The notes beneath the pieces were generated by a model that made no database searches, was not told where the DNA came from, and worked only from the letters and a program-made list of their open reading frames with translations. Positions 34,121 to 43,234 of a DNA stretch of 64,000 nucleotides are shown in pieces. Position numbers and translations under genes: made by a program. Where the stretch lies: assembly GCF_963855985.1 (NCBI RefSeq), contig NC_087116.1, positions 7,155,001 through 7,219,000 of the forward strand, written 5' to 3'. Numbering within the stretch: position 1 is the stretch's first letter; each line of letters begins with the position of its first letter. This DNA is from Ostrinia nubilalis. Its lineage: Eukaryota; Arthropoda; Insecta; Lepidoptera; Crambidae.

Positions 34121-34501
34121 CAGGCGCCCGCGACTTCGTACGCGTGGATCCTGTTTTACCCTCTTAGGGGTTGAATTTTGGAAAATCTCGTCTTAGTGAG
34201 CACCTACGTTCTAAAAGAAACCCCCATGCAAAATTTGAGACTCCTAGCACTTGTAGTTTCTGAGATTTCGTGATGAGTGAGTCAGTTACTATTCCCACCT
34301 CTCGTTCCCACCACTGCAACTCCTGTGTAGCCAGGATCTACAGCTTGACCGCCAAAAAACCCAACCAGTGAAGGTCAAGTTTGTCCCGGGGGAAAGTTAA
34401 ACTGTCATTGGACCCGCAACGAAATTAATCAGAAGAACATAGGAGGAGTTCGAAATTAAGGTTGAGTGAGTCAGTTAGTGACCTTTTTACATAGATTTTA
34501 T
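34121..34501 (-). mobile_element. Helitron A interrupted by SINE-G
   Basis: CTAGCAGGCGCCCGCGACTTCG at the 3' side; the body resumes after the SINE at 34463. Confidence 0.82.
34288..34462 (-). mobile_element. SINE-like element without A-tail (SINE-G), copy with 14-bp target duplication
   Basis: 175 bp inserted in a Helitron. TGAGTGAGTCAGTT is present on both sides (34274-34287 and 34463-34476), while uninterrupted Helitron copies have it once. In its own direction it ends GAGGTGGGAATAGT, with no A-tail. Confidence 0.85.
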
Positions 34502-34663
34502 AGTTGCTGGTGGCAGCCCTATCCACGCTCCAGTTCAGGCCATAATGGCATCCAACATCCTGTAGTTATGTTACAGATATAGATGGTAACATTAAGCCCA
34601 TTCTTTGTAACTTCGAAAATGGTCATAGGTTCACTTTCTTCAAATATTTATTGATTGTCTGTA

Positions 34664-34932
34664 CTAATCTATACTTATATTATAAGTGCGAAAGTAACTC
34701 TGTCTGTCGTTTGCCTCCTGTCACATAAAAAAAAACTGTCTGTCTGTTTGTCTTGCTTTCACGCCTAAACCACTGAACCGATTTTGATTAAATTTGGCAT
34801 AGAGATAGTTTGAGTCCCGGGAAAGGATAAAGGATAGTTTTTATCACGGTTTTTGAAACAAGGACGCGCGCGATAAAGTTTTTCTGTCACAGACAAAATT
34901 CCATGCGGGCGAAGCCGCGGGCGGAAAGCTAG
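34664..34932 (+). mobile_element. Helitron B with a tiny retro-insertion
   Basis: The end GCGGGCGGAAAGCTAG is intact. At 34707-34737 TTTGCCTCCTGTCACAT plus an A-run is inserted, with CTGTCTGTC on both sides. Confidence 0.8.
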
Positions 34933-34961
34933 TATTTTCATAAAGGTTTTAAACCTTTGTT

Positions 34962-35187
34962 TTGTCACCTGTCATCCGCTTGCAATGGAGGGAAGTCGAA
35001 CCTTAATTTCGAACTCCTCCTATGTTCTTCTGATTAATTTCGTTGCATGTCATTGGACCCAATGACAGTTTAACTTTCCCCCGGGACAAACTTGACCTTC
35101 ACTGGTTGTGTTATTGGCGGTCAAGCTGTAGATCCTGGCTACACAGGAGTTGCAGTGGTGGGAACGAGAGGTGGGAATAGTCCCGTC
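34962..35187 (+). mobile_element. SINE-G copy, near full length
   Basis: Runs from GTCACCTGTCATCCGC through CGAACTCCTCCTATG to GGTGGGAATAGTCCCGT. Confidence 0.82.
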
Positions 35188-35189
35188 AC

Positions 35190-36330
35190 CCCTCCCGTGC
35201 CGCTCCCATACTTCAGACACTAAGTGAGTTAAGTGCTAGACTTATAGCTCGCGTTTATAATCCACACTAGACTTGATAATATCGATATTGTTGATAACCC
35301 ATCGACCCTATGGATTTACCCGCACCATAAAACCTCATTTTCCGGAAAACCTCTTGGAATTTTCCGGGAAAATTCTTTATACAGAGTCGATATCCGTGCT
35401 TTATGCCAGCTTGGGGGAAAATATTCAAAATGACCATCATACGCTCGTTAATACGGTATGTGAGTGCGCCTTTAGTTGGTGTACATACGGGGAGGTAATT
35501 GTGGCGAGAACGCGGCGTTTAGAACTCTCTGTAGGGTTTTGTTGATGTTACTTTTCAACGAAATCTAAGTAATTTTAAGAAGCCAAAGGGATTCTATTAA
35601 GGCTTTCTGTCTATGCTTTCTGTTTCTGTCTGTCAGAGAATTGAATCTGAACAGTTTTATTACCCTTGAAAATTTATTTTACATTAGCTGCCGCCCGCGA
35701 CTTCGTACGCGTGGATCCCGTTTTACCCCCATTTTGTAAAATCCTTTCTTAGCGGATGCCTACGTCATAACATCTACCTGCATGCCAAATTGCAGCCCGA
35801 TCCGTCCAGTGGTTTGGGCTATGCGTTGATAGTTCACTATGTCAGTCAATCAGTCAGACAGTCAGTTAGTCACCTTTGAGTTATACATATTTAGATTTGT
35901 ATAGTATGCTAGTACGAAAAATGATACCACAATAATGTGAAATCGCAGCCGAATCGTTCACAATACCCACCCGTATGTCTCAACCGAAATGGCAACCTCT
36001 GTATGCGGCCCACGGTCAATCCGCCCATTACCCATTCGATTCCCGCGTGGTGCGCTCATACCGTATAACTCATGAATACGGTTTGTGAAATGTAGACCGA
36101 TAAAAATGTTATGCATTGTGAATTATGTTTCGTGGTGGAGAAAAGTGGTAAGGCCAGATGGCGCAGTGCGCAGTGTATCGTTCGATTCGCAATGGGGTCA
36201 ATTTGAAAATCTAGTAGTTCTTAGAAACAGTATTTAATTATCTTCTAAATATTTCCTGCAAAAAACAGAAGGCTGACAAAGGTGTACCTGCACAGCTGAA
36301 TCGCTTCAGAAAACCTTACCATCAACAGGT
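35190..36330. other. No gene recognised
   Basis: Apart from the Helitron at 35686, 35930-36180 is GC-richer but has no frame or splice-bounded exon. Confidence 0.4.
35686..35893 (-). mobile_element. Helitron A variant
   Basis: GCCGCCCGCGACTTCGTACGC to TCACCTTTGAGTTATA. Confidence 0.8.
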
Positions 36331-36333
36331 CAT

Positions 36334-36460
36334 TAATGCCCGTTTTCACCATCAATCCCTAATTTTTAAGTGACCCCTATGGTAACACAACACATAACAG
36401 GAATTTTATTTTCATGTGGGTCACTTAAAAATAAGGGATTGATGTTGAAGACGGGCATAA
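36334..36460. mobile_element. MITE (ATGCCCGTTTTCACCATC)
   Basis: Arms of about 42 bp including TTTTTAAGTGACC. Confidence 0.8.
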
Positions 36461-36649
36461 GTCACCTGCTCTAAGGGGCAATTAAGGATTACCTACACTC
36501 CCCACGCTGGCCAGACCGGTTGGGGAGTCCCGTAGTCGACTCTTACGATTCTTTAATTAGTATGTAGGCCCTTTTCCAATGATATCCTATCTTTTCGACG
36601 GAGAAAATTTCGACTGGCGCTGAGAAGAAGTGATGGAAGAAACTCGGAT

Positions 36650-36741
36650 ACAGGCCGCCACCAACTGGCCATTGTGGAAATCATTGGGGGAGGCCTATGT
36701 TTAGCAGTGGACGTCCTATGGCTGAAATGATGATGATGATG
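36650..36741 (+). mobile_element. RTE family B fragment
   Basis: ACAGGCCGCCACCAACTGG to GGCTGAAATGATGATGATG; preceded by a LINE tail at about 36560-36650. Confidence 0.75.
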
Positions 36742-36760
36742 TACTTTTAGTTTACGATTA

Positions 36761-36907
36761 TGTGCAACCCTTTAGATTTAACTGCGCACCTGGCTGCCGT
36801 GACGTCACATCGACGCTGCTACGGACGAGGCGAACGCGGAATGTGCGTGTGAGTGCGAGGAAGGATCACATTCCAACGCGGTGCGCAGTTAGCTCTAACG
36901 GGTTGTA
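36761..36907. mobile_element. MITE (CAACCCTTTAGA...AACTGCGCACC)
   Basis: Inverted ends; related pieces at 42850-42955 and 59975-59995. Confidence 0.65.
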
Positions 36908-37101
36908 AGAGTCAATTTCGAGGGTCACTTTAAATTTTGGAACAAAACTGCACATGAATGGTGTCAACTATCCAACTGGATAGCTTGAGTCAATTTCGAG
37001 GGTCACCCATCCCAATTGAGGCCGCGTGATGCAGCGTCTAGCGGCGCAACTCCCCGCTAATCCCCGCTAAATTTTGTCAGTGCGTGCGTGCGCGCCGCAT
37101 A

Positions 37102-37693
37102 CGTATTGGCGCGCTCACATTCAAACCGCGCTCGGTGCGTTTCTATGAAGATAACCTACTCATTTGTATTTACTCTGCTTATAAGCTGTCCAGTGGGATA
37201 GTTGACTTGCAGTTTTGTTCCAAAAATCCACGTGTTGGCGCGCTCACATACAAACCGCGCTCGGTGCGTTTCTATGAAGATGACCTACTCATTTGTATTT
37301 ACTCTGCTTATAAGCTGTCCAGTGGGATAGTTGACTTGCAGTTTTGTTCCAAAAATCCACGTGTTGGCGCGCTCACATACAAACCGCGCTCGGTGCGTTT
37401 CTATGAAGATGACCTACTCATTTGTATTTACTCTGCTTATAAGCTGTCCAGTGGGATAGTTGACTTGCAGTTTTGTTCCAAAAATCCACGTGTTGGCGCG
37501 CTCACATACAAACCGCGCTCGGTGCGTTTCTATGAAGATGACCTACTCATTTGTATTTACTCTGCTTATAAGCTGTCCAGTGGGATAGTTGACTTGCAGT
37601 TTTGTTCCAAAAATCCACGTGTTGGCGCGCTCACATACAAACCGCGCTCGGTGCGTTTCTATGAAGATGACCTACTCATTTGTATTTACTCTG
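37102..37693. repeat. Tandem array, 129-bp unit, 4.6 copies
   Basis: Units begin CGTGTTGGCGCGCTCACA at 37102, 37231, 37360, 37489 and 37618 (partial). Because 129 is divisible by 3, one frame stays open for 228 codons (37084-37770), a by-product of the period. A 55-bp direct repeat flanks the array (36989-37043, 37702-37756) and an inverted half-unit lies at 36935-36985. Confidence 0.95.
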
Positions 37694-37953
37694 TTATGAG
37701 TGTCAATTTCGAGGGTCACCCATCCCAATTGGGGCCGCGTGATGCAGCGTCTAGCGAGGAGCATGATTAGTTAATCTATGATCTTTGTAATTGATCCGCC
37801 AATTGTCTCTGGTTCTCGCTTCTCACGCGCTGACGAAACCATAGACACGTTTCAAACAGTTTGAGTTTATTTTGAGGATTGTCTTTGATTAATATTTTTT
37901 CTTTCAAGTACCGCTTTGGCGATGTTTTCTTGAATAAAAAAAAATGGAATTGA

Positions 37954-38052
37954 CGCCCGTATTCGAATAGAGCTCTGTGATTGGTTCGTGTGTCACCCTG
38001 TGTGTCCACGCGCACTGTGAGACCGCATAGTAATGTTTGTGAATACGGGCGT
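37954..38052 (-). mobile_element. MITE-C copy, internally deleted
   Basis: One end is CGCCCGTATTC, the other ATGTTTGTGAATACGGGCG; the AAGCAAGCATCG part is lost. Confidence 0.8.
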
Positions 38053-38159
38053 GAGTCCTCCTTTGAAGAAGTCGCGGTTAAAAATGAACTCTATTTGTAG
38101 CCAGAATTACATTAATACTTACAAACTCGCCAGGCTCTTAACAGAATTTATTTATTTAC

Positions 38160-38325
38160 CTGTGAACAAAACAATTAAATATTAATAATGTACAATGAAA
38201 ACTATCTTAACAGTACTCAACAGGACGCTTCCCCTGGGAATCGAACCCAGAACGCTCGAGTCGACAATAATCACTTCTTCGAACCCGCGTTCCTCGGACA
38301 CCATTTGGGCTATTTTTACCCGACT
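38160..38325 (-). mobile_element. Second tRNA-derived SINE type, minus strand
   Basis: The minus strand shows an A-box-like TAGCCCAAATGGTG and a B box GGGTTCGATTCCCAG (38228-38245), followed by a body with a long AT-rich end. Different from the 58394 family. Confidence 0.6.
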
Positions 38326-38411
38326 GCGCCAGAAGAAGGGTTATTATAGCATAACTTGCTGCCCCGGCAAACTTCGAACCATCTCTCTATGTTCATAAGA
38401 AATTATAGCCA

Positions 38412-38530
38412 CGATAGCCGAACGGTGAATGGGTCGGAGTGGCCGACTCGATCCGAGGAACGCGGGATCGAATCCCACCGCCGCTCGACTATTGTGGTGA
38501 GCCCACTCGTAACACAAGCTTATTTAGCTC
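38412..38530 (+). mobile_element. Second tRNA-derived SINE type, plus strand
   Basis: CGATAGCCGAACGGTG (A-box region) and GGGATCGAATCCC (B-box region) occur at tRNA-like spacing. The element shares CCGAGGAACGCGGG with the minus-strand copy just upstream. A head fragment also occurs at 59590-59640. Confidence 0.6.
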
Positions 38531-38902
38531 AACACGAGGGGCTAACGGAACTATTAGTAATTTGTGCAGTGCAAATTGCTAATAATCTTTTTAAAAAATC
38601 CAGGATTCTAATAGTGAAAGAATTATTCAAATCGATCCAGTAGTTTCGTAGCCTATTCCCTCCAAACATACAAAAATAAAATTTCCTATATATAATATTA
38701 GTTGCATAATATAGACAGACAGATGTTAATTTCTTCATTGAAAGTGGATCGTGTTACAGCGGTGTGATCAAAGAAGTAAGAACATTTAAGAACAATAGCT
38801 AAGTTTCTCTCGCTTTCTTCGTATTACGAGCGGTTACATAATTGGACCTTTCACTGTGTAACAAGTGATGTATTTACATAAAGTACGTTAATAAATATAG
38901 GT

Positions 38903-39178
38903 ATGATGTGTGGTTGTAATTGGGACGATTTTGTAGTAAATATTATAGATAGAAGTCAGCTGATATTATTCTTGATGGATGGATTCTGGTATGGCTCAAA
39001 CTTAGAGTGCAAGTGTGGTTTTGTTCCCCAGTCGACGAAGCACATGATGTCGTGCCCTGCGTGCCCAAACAACTGCACGCAGGAAGATTTAATGAAGGCT
39101 ACTGACAACGCCTCTCTTGTGGCGGAGTTTTGGGCTGACAGTAGGTTTGTTGTCGACACGACAAGAAGAAAAAGCTGA
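38903..39178 (+). pseudogene. Non-LTR retrotransposon reverse-transcriptase C-terminal Cys-rich domain
   Basis: The 91-codon frame contains LECKCGFVPQSTKHMMSCP, CPNNCTQEDL and VAEFWAD before its stop. The pattern C-x-CG...QSTxHxxxCP...C is the zinc-finger-like region after the RNase H or RT domain in Jockey-type LINEs. The first 30 codons show no such match. The polymerase core is absent, so it is a truncated relic; a Helitron starts right after it. Confidence 0.55.
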
Positions 39179-39181
39179 TAA

Positions 39182-39388
39182 AATCTTATATCTATTAAAG
39201 CGAAAGGTCACTGACTGACTAACTCACTCATCACGAAATCTCAGAAACTACAAGTGCTAGAAGTCTCAAATTTTGCATGGGGGTTCCTTTTAGAACGTAG
39301 GTGCTCAATGAGACAGGATTTTCCAAAATTCAATCCCCAAGGAGGTAAAACGGGATCCACGCGTACGAAGTCGCGGGCGGCCGCTAGT
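39182..39388 (+). mobile_element. Helitron A, left half of a tail-to-tail pair
   Basis: Body from AGGTCACTGACTG to CTAG at 39384-39387; joins a reversed end at 39398. Confidence 0.85.
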
Positions 39389-39396
39389 ATTATAAT

Positions 39397-39441
39397 ACTA
39401 GCGGCCGCCCGCGACTTCGTACGCGTGGATCCCGTTTTACC
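39397..39441 (-). mobile_element. Helitron A 3' end, reversed
   Basis: CTAGCGGCCGCCCGCGACTTCG, the exact mirror of the neighbouring end. Confidence 0.85.
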
Positions 39442-39452
39442 CCTTCATCTAT

Positions 39453-40290
39453 CTTACGCGGTTTAGATTTTTTCATACAAATGTTTTTTCCCGCTAACTC
39501 CCGTTCCCGTTGGAATTTCGCAATATCCTGTTGTAACTAAGCTTTAAGTTTACTAAGGGACCTGCATGCCAAATTTCAAGCGTCTAACTTAAGCGGTTTA
39601 GATTTTTCATACAAAAGGATTTTCCCGGTAATTCCTGTTCCTGTGGGAATTTCGGGAATTCCTTTCTTAGTGCACCTCTACGGTACCTAAGCTACGTCCC
39701 TTATAAATTTCAAGTGCCTACGTTTAGCCGTTTAGGCTGTGCGTGGGTATGTCAGTGAGTCAGTCATACAAAAGGAATTTACCGCTAATTCCAGTTCCCG
39801 TGGGAATTTTGCAATATCCTGTTGTAACTAAGCTTTAAGTTTACTAAGGTACCTGCATGCCAAATTTTAAGCGTCTAACTTACGCGGTTTAGATTTTTTC
39901 ATACAAATGTTTTTTCCCGCTAACTCCCGTTCCCGTGAGAATTTTGCAATATCCTGTTGTAACCAAGCTTTAAATTTACTAAGGTACCTGCATGCCAAAT
40001 TTCAAGCGTCTATCTTACGTGGCTTAGATTTTTTCATACAAATGTTTTTTCTCGCAATTCCCGTTCCCGTAGGAATTTTGCAATATCCTGTTATAAATAA
40101 GCTTAAAGTTTACTAAGGTACCTGCTTGCCAAATTTCAAGCGTCTTACTTAAGCGGTTTAGATTTTTCATACAAAAAGATTTTCCCGCTAATGCCCGTTC
40201 CTGTGGGAATTCCTAAGTATCCTATAACCTGCCCAGGAGTATGAAGAATAATTGTACCAAGTTTCGTTAAAATCCGTCGAGTAGTTTTTG
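39453..40290. repeat. Diverged array, about 135-bp unit
   Basis: CTTA(C/A)GCGGTTTAGATTTTT recurs at 39453, 39588, 39879, 40014 and 40148, with a diverged unit near 39717; each has CCGTTCC and GGGAATTT(T/C)G. Confidence 0.85.
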
Positions 40291-40306
40291 TTTCTATAAG
40301 GAACAT

Positions 40307-40308
<2 letters not shown>

Positions 40309-40366
<58 letters not shown>
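40309..40366. repeat. (ACAG)n microsatellite
   Basis: About 14 tandem ACAG/CAGA units ending the 135-bp repeat region. Confidence 0.97.
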
Positions 40367-40367
<1 letters not shown>

Positions 40368-40498
40368 AATTTTACTGATTGCATTTTTGGCATCAGTATC
40401 GATCACTAATCACCCCCTGATAGTTATTTTGAAAATATATTTCATGTACAGAATTGACCTCTCTACAGATTTATTATAAGTATAGATTAATAATGTTC

Positions 40499-40830
40499 TT
40501 CGTTTCAGCCAAATGACGTCCAAAGCTGGACAAAGGCCTCCCCCAAGGATCTCCATAACAACCGGTCCTGCGCTGCCTGCATCCAGGTTCTTACCGCGAC
40601 CTTCACCAGATCGTCAGTCCACCTAGTGGGAAGCCTGCCCGTGCCCACGCTTCGTCTTCCAGCTGTCGAGAACTTTTCTGCCCCAACGGCCATCATCTCT
40701 AAAAGCTGTGCCCCGCCCACTGCCACTTGATCGTAGCAATTCTGCGGGCTATATCGGTCACTGGTTTCCCTGCGAATCTCCTCATTTCTGATTCGATCAC
40801 GCAGGAAAACTCCGAGTACATTTTCTCACA
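40499..40830 (-). mobile_element. RTE family A fragment, 330 bp
   Basis: From the tail CGTTTCAGCC through GCTGGACAAAGGCCTCCCCC to CTCATTTCTGATTCGATCACG, equivalent to the whole 4798-5140 remnant in reverse. Confidence 0.8.
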
Positions 40831-40919
40831 CAGCCCTGCCTATTTAAACTCCAAAGTATAACCTTACAGGCGTCGGTTTAAAACAAGCTCCGAACAAAAC
40901 TTGGAGCGCCGTGTGTCGC

Positions 40920-41120
40920 TGCAGCGCTAAAAGGATTCCCTTGTACGACGTAGGGATGGGACAGCGCTGTCCCGGAGTTTGAGTCCCGCTTTATGTATTT
41001 AGGTCAGAATGGACGCGAATTCACAAAGCGCTGAAAGAATTCTCTTGTAGGACATATGGGTGAGACACTGACACTGTCCCGAACTTTAAGCCCGATTAAT
41101 AAAATAGAACCTCAAACGAC
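40920..41120. repeat. Diverged tandem duplication
   Basis: AGCGCTAAAAGGATTCCCTTG...GTTTGAGTCCCG and AGCGCTGAAAGAATTCTCTTG...CTTTAAGCCCG, about 120 bp apart. Confidence 0.6.
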
Positions 41121-41124
41121 ATGT

Positions 41125-41990
41125 ATGACGACCAAAATGGACATGTAAGTATTGGGATTACAAACAATACGAGAAGTTCGACAGATTAATTTACAAGCAA
41201 GTAGAGTTAGATGAGATAGACGCGGTGAGGAAGACGGTGAACGGAATATGCATCGTGCGGTCCACACAACTTATGACCGCAGTCTGTGGAGGAACACTAT
41301 ATGAGATCGCGATCCTCATCAGTGAGGGACCGAGGAAGAAGAAGAGTTAGAAATTTGGCTGGACATAAAATCTGATGACTTTTACACAGTGCAAGCCATA
41401 ATAATATTATATGGTCTTGTTTTGGCAACTTTTTACATGCAAATATTTTTTGGGAGACTGAGCATAATTTTATTCAAAAAGTCCCGGATAACGTCCCCTC
41501 ACTAGTAGTTAGAAAACTCCATGAGCCTTTGTGCTGCACCCGGGCGCCGCTTATTACAGGAATCGCGTTAGACCCTTTAGCGGTAGGGTCACCAACCATG
41601 CGGACTTTAGCGGACATTTCCGCATTTAGCTACACTAGTTTTTGTCCCCGGTTTCGCCCGCGTAATTTTTCAAAGAAAGTTTGACCTACCGGATAAGAAC
41701 TATCCTGTGCTTTTCCCTAGCTATCAAATATTTATCCATTCCATACATCCTTCCTCAAATGAAATAGTATAATTTTATTTTCAGAACAAATGTCACGATA
41801 TTCAGGATGAGTCAGTATAAATTATGTTCTACCTTAGGTACCTACCTCAAAAACTTTCACATTTTTATGAGTAAGAAGAAAATTTATTCCAATATCCGGA
41901 TATACCCATCTGGCCAGCGCGGGGAGTGAGACCAAATCCTCCATTTGCCACAGATAAATTGAAAGGGTCGTGCTCCTGCAATGGAGATTA
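41125..41990. other. Old LINE and Helitron scraps
   Basis: 41170-41360 ends GGGACCGAGGAAGAAGAAGAG, like a LINE coding end; 41630-41720 is a decayed reversed Helitron. Confidence 0.4.
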
Positions 41991-41991
41991 A

Positions 41992-42101
41992 CGCCCGTAT
42001 TCTCAAATATTACTATGAGGTCTCACAGTGCGCGTAGACGCACAGGGTGACAGTTTCGTAACTGCTTCACTTAAGCAAGCATCGTTTGTGAATACGGGCG
42101 A
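41992..42101 (+). mobile_element. MITE-C copy, internally deleted
   Basis: CGCCCGTATTCTCAAATATT to TTTGTGAATACGGGCG; the middle 40 bp is missing. Confidence 0.82.
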
Positions 42102-42462
42102 CAGAAATCTATGAAGATTTTAGTTCTTGAAAGTAGCCGCTGGGGGCGCTGTACAATCTGCCTTACATTTAATGTCATGTTTACGCAGTCGCTAGCGAGC
42201 ACACCTAACGTAAACTCATGGCAAGCACACTGATGATGATGATGATTATGATGATGGTCCGGATATTTCCGTTCTTTGTAATTTTTTATGGTAACCCTAT
42301 TCAAGAATCCGTAGGGAACACTCCTACTTTGTGAACTTCATGGGAACTTGTAACTTGTTCAAATTTTTCCATATTATTTGCATATTCTAACGTGTTACAA
42401 ACCAAATAACTAGATTTGAGTAGAGTTCGATTCCCAGTGGGGGCAAAATTTTCTTCTCCACC

Positions 42463-42606
42463 CACAAGGTAGACCGACGACCTCATAAAGGTAGCAGGAA
42501 GGCGCTGGATGCAGGCCGCTACCAACCGTGCGGTGTGGAAATCATTGGGGGAGGCCTGTGTTCAGCAGTGAACGTCATGTGGCTGAAATGATGATAATGA
42601 TGATGA
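42463..42606 (+). mobile_element. RTE family B copy
   Basis: CACAAGGTAGACCGACGACC to TGGCTGAAATGATGATAATG. Confidence 0.8.
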
Positions 42607-43024
42607 AGGCTCTATGTCCGCCTAGCTAGTGACTAGCTAACACCATTTTATCAATAACAACAATATTAACAGCATTATTGTGTTCCGGCATTGGAGGTAA
42701 GATAGCCAGTTCCTCCGTGGTTGAAGATTCGGGTGAAGCTCGCTTCCACCTTCAGCCTAATCGCTGCTCAGGTGAGATGCAGGCTTAAGGGCTCCCCCAT
42801 AAGTGGTTCAAAAAACTTTTTAATGGAATAAATTCAACCCAGTCCAGTTAATTGCGCACCTTGCTGGAATGCGACTCTCCCTTGCACTCTCCCCGCGTTC
42901 GGCTCGTTCGTACCAGAGCGTCGATGACGTCACGGCGCCAGGTGCCAGTTAACCCAACTGCGTTGATTAATTATTTTATCAATGACACATATATCAACAC
43001 TAACTCCGTTGCCGCGTTGGTTAT

Positions 43025-43148
43025 TATTGAAACGCGCTTGTGATTTTCTCATAGACTGACGTTTATTTAAAAGTAGACGGTTAGTCAAGAACTTACACTA
43101 GAGGGCACCACTATTATTTTGTTACACAGATTAAGTATAAACTTCAAC
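43025..43148 (-). repeat. 3' LTR of the copia element
   Basis: Identical 124-bp copy of the LTR at 47209-47332. In element orientation the base before it is T, so this LTR reads TGTTGAAG, while the 5' copy reads AGTTGAAG at the same point; the true terminal dinucleotide is therefore uncertain by one or two bases. Confidence 0.95.
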
Positions 43149-43149
43149 A

Positions 43150-43158
43150 CCCTCTCTT
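43150..43158 (-). promoter_or_regulatory. Polypurine tract of the copia element
   Basis: AAGAGAGGG on the minus strand lies immediately before the 3' LTR, the expected position of the plus-strand primer for reverse transcription. Confidence 0.85.
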
Positions 43159-43234
43159 AACAAAATAACACTGTACTTATATCTAAGTGACTTTTACTGA
43201 TAGGAATAAAATTTTACAAACAACAGTATTTAAT

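Noticed and set aside
37084..37770. 228-codon ORF as a repeat protein gene
   Set aside because: It exists only because the 129-bp tandem unit is divisible by three; no splice sites, no start context and no domain; the frame ends where the array ends.
36935..37770. CRISPR-like array
   Set aside because: Eukaryotic context; contiguous tandem units with no unique spacers. The same applies to the 70-bp array at 19271.
40145..40406. ORFs with CLSV repeats
   Set aside because: Translation of the (ACAG)n microsatellite.
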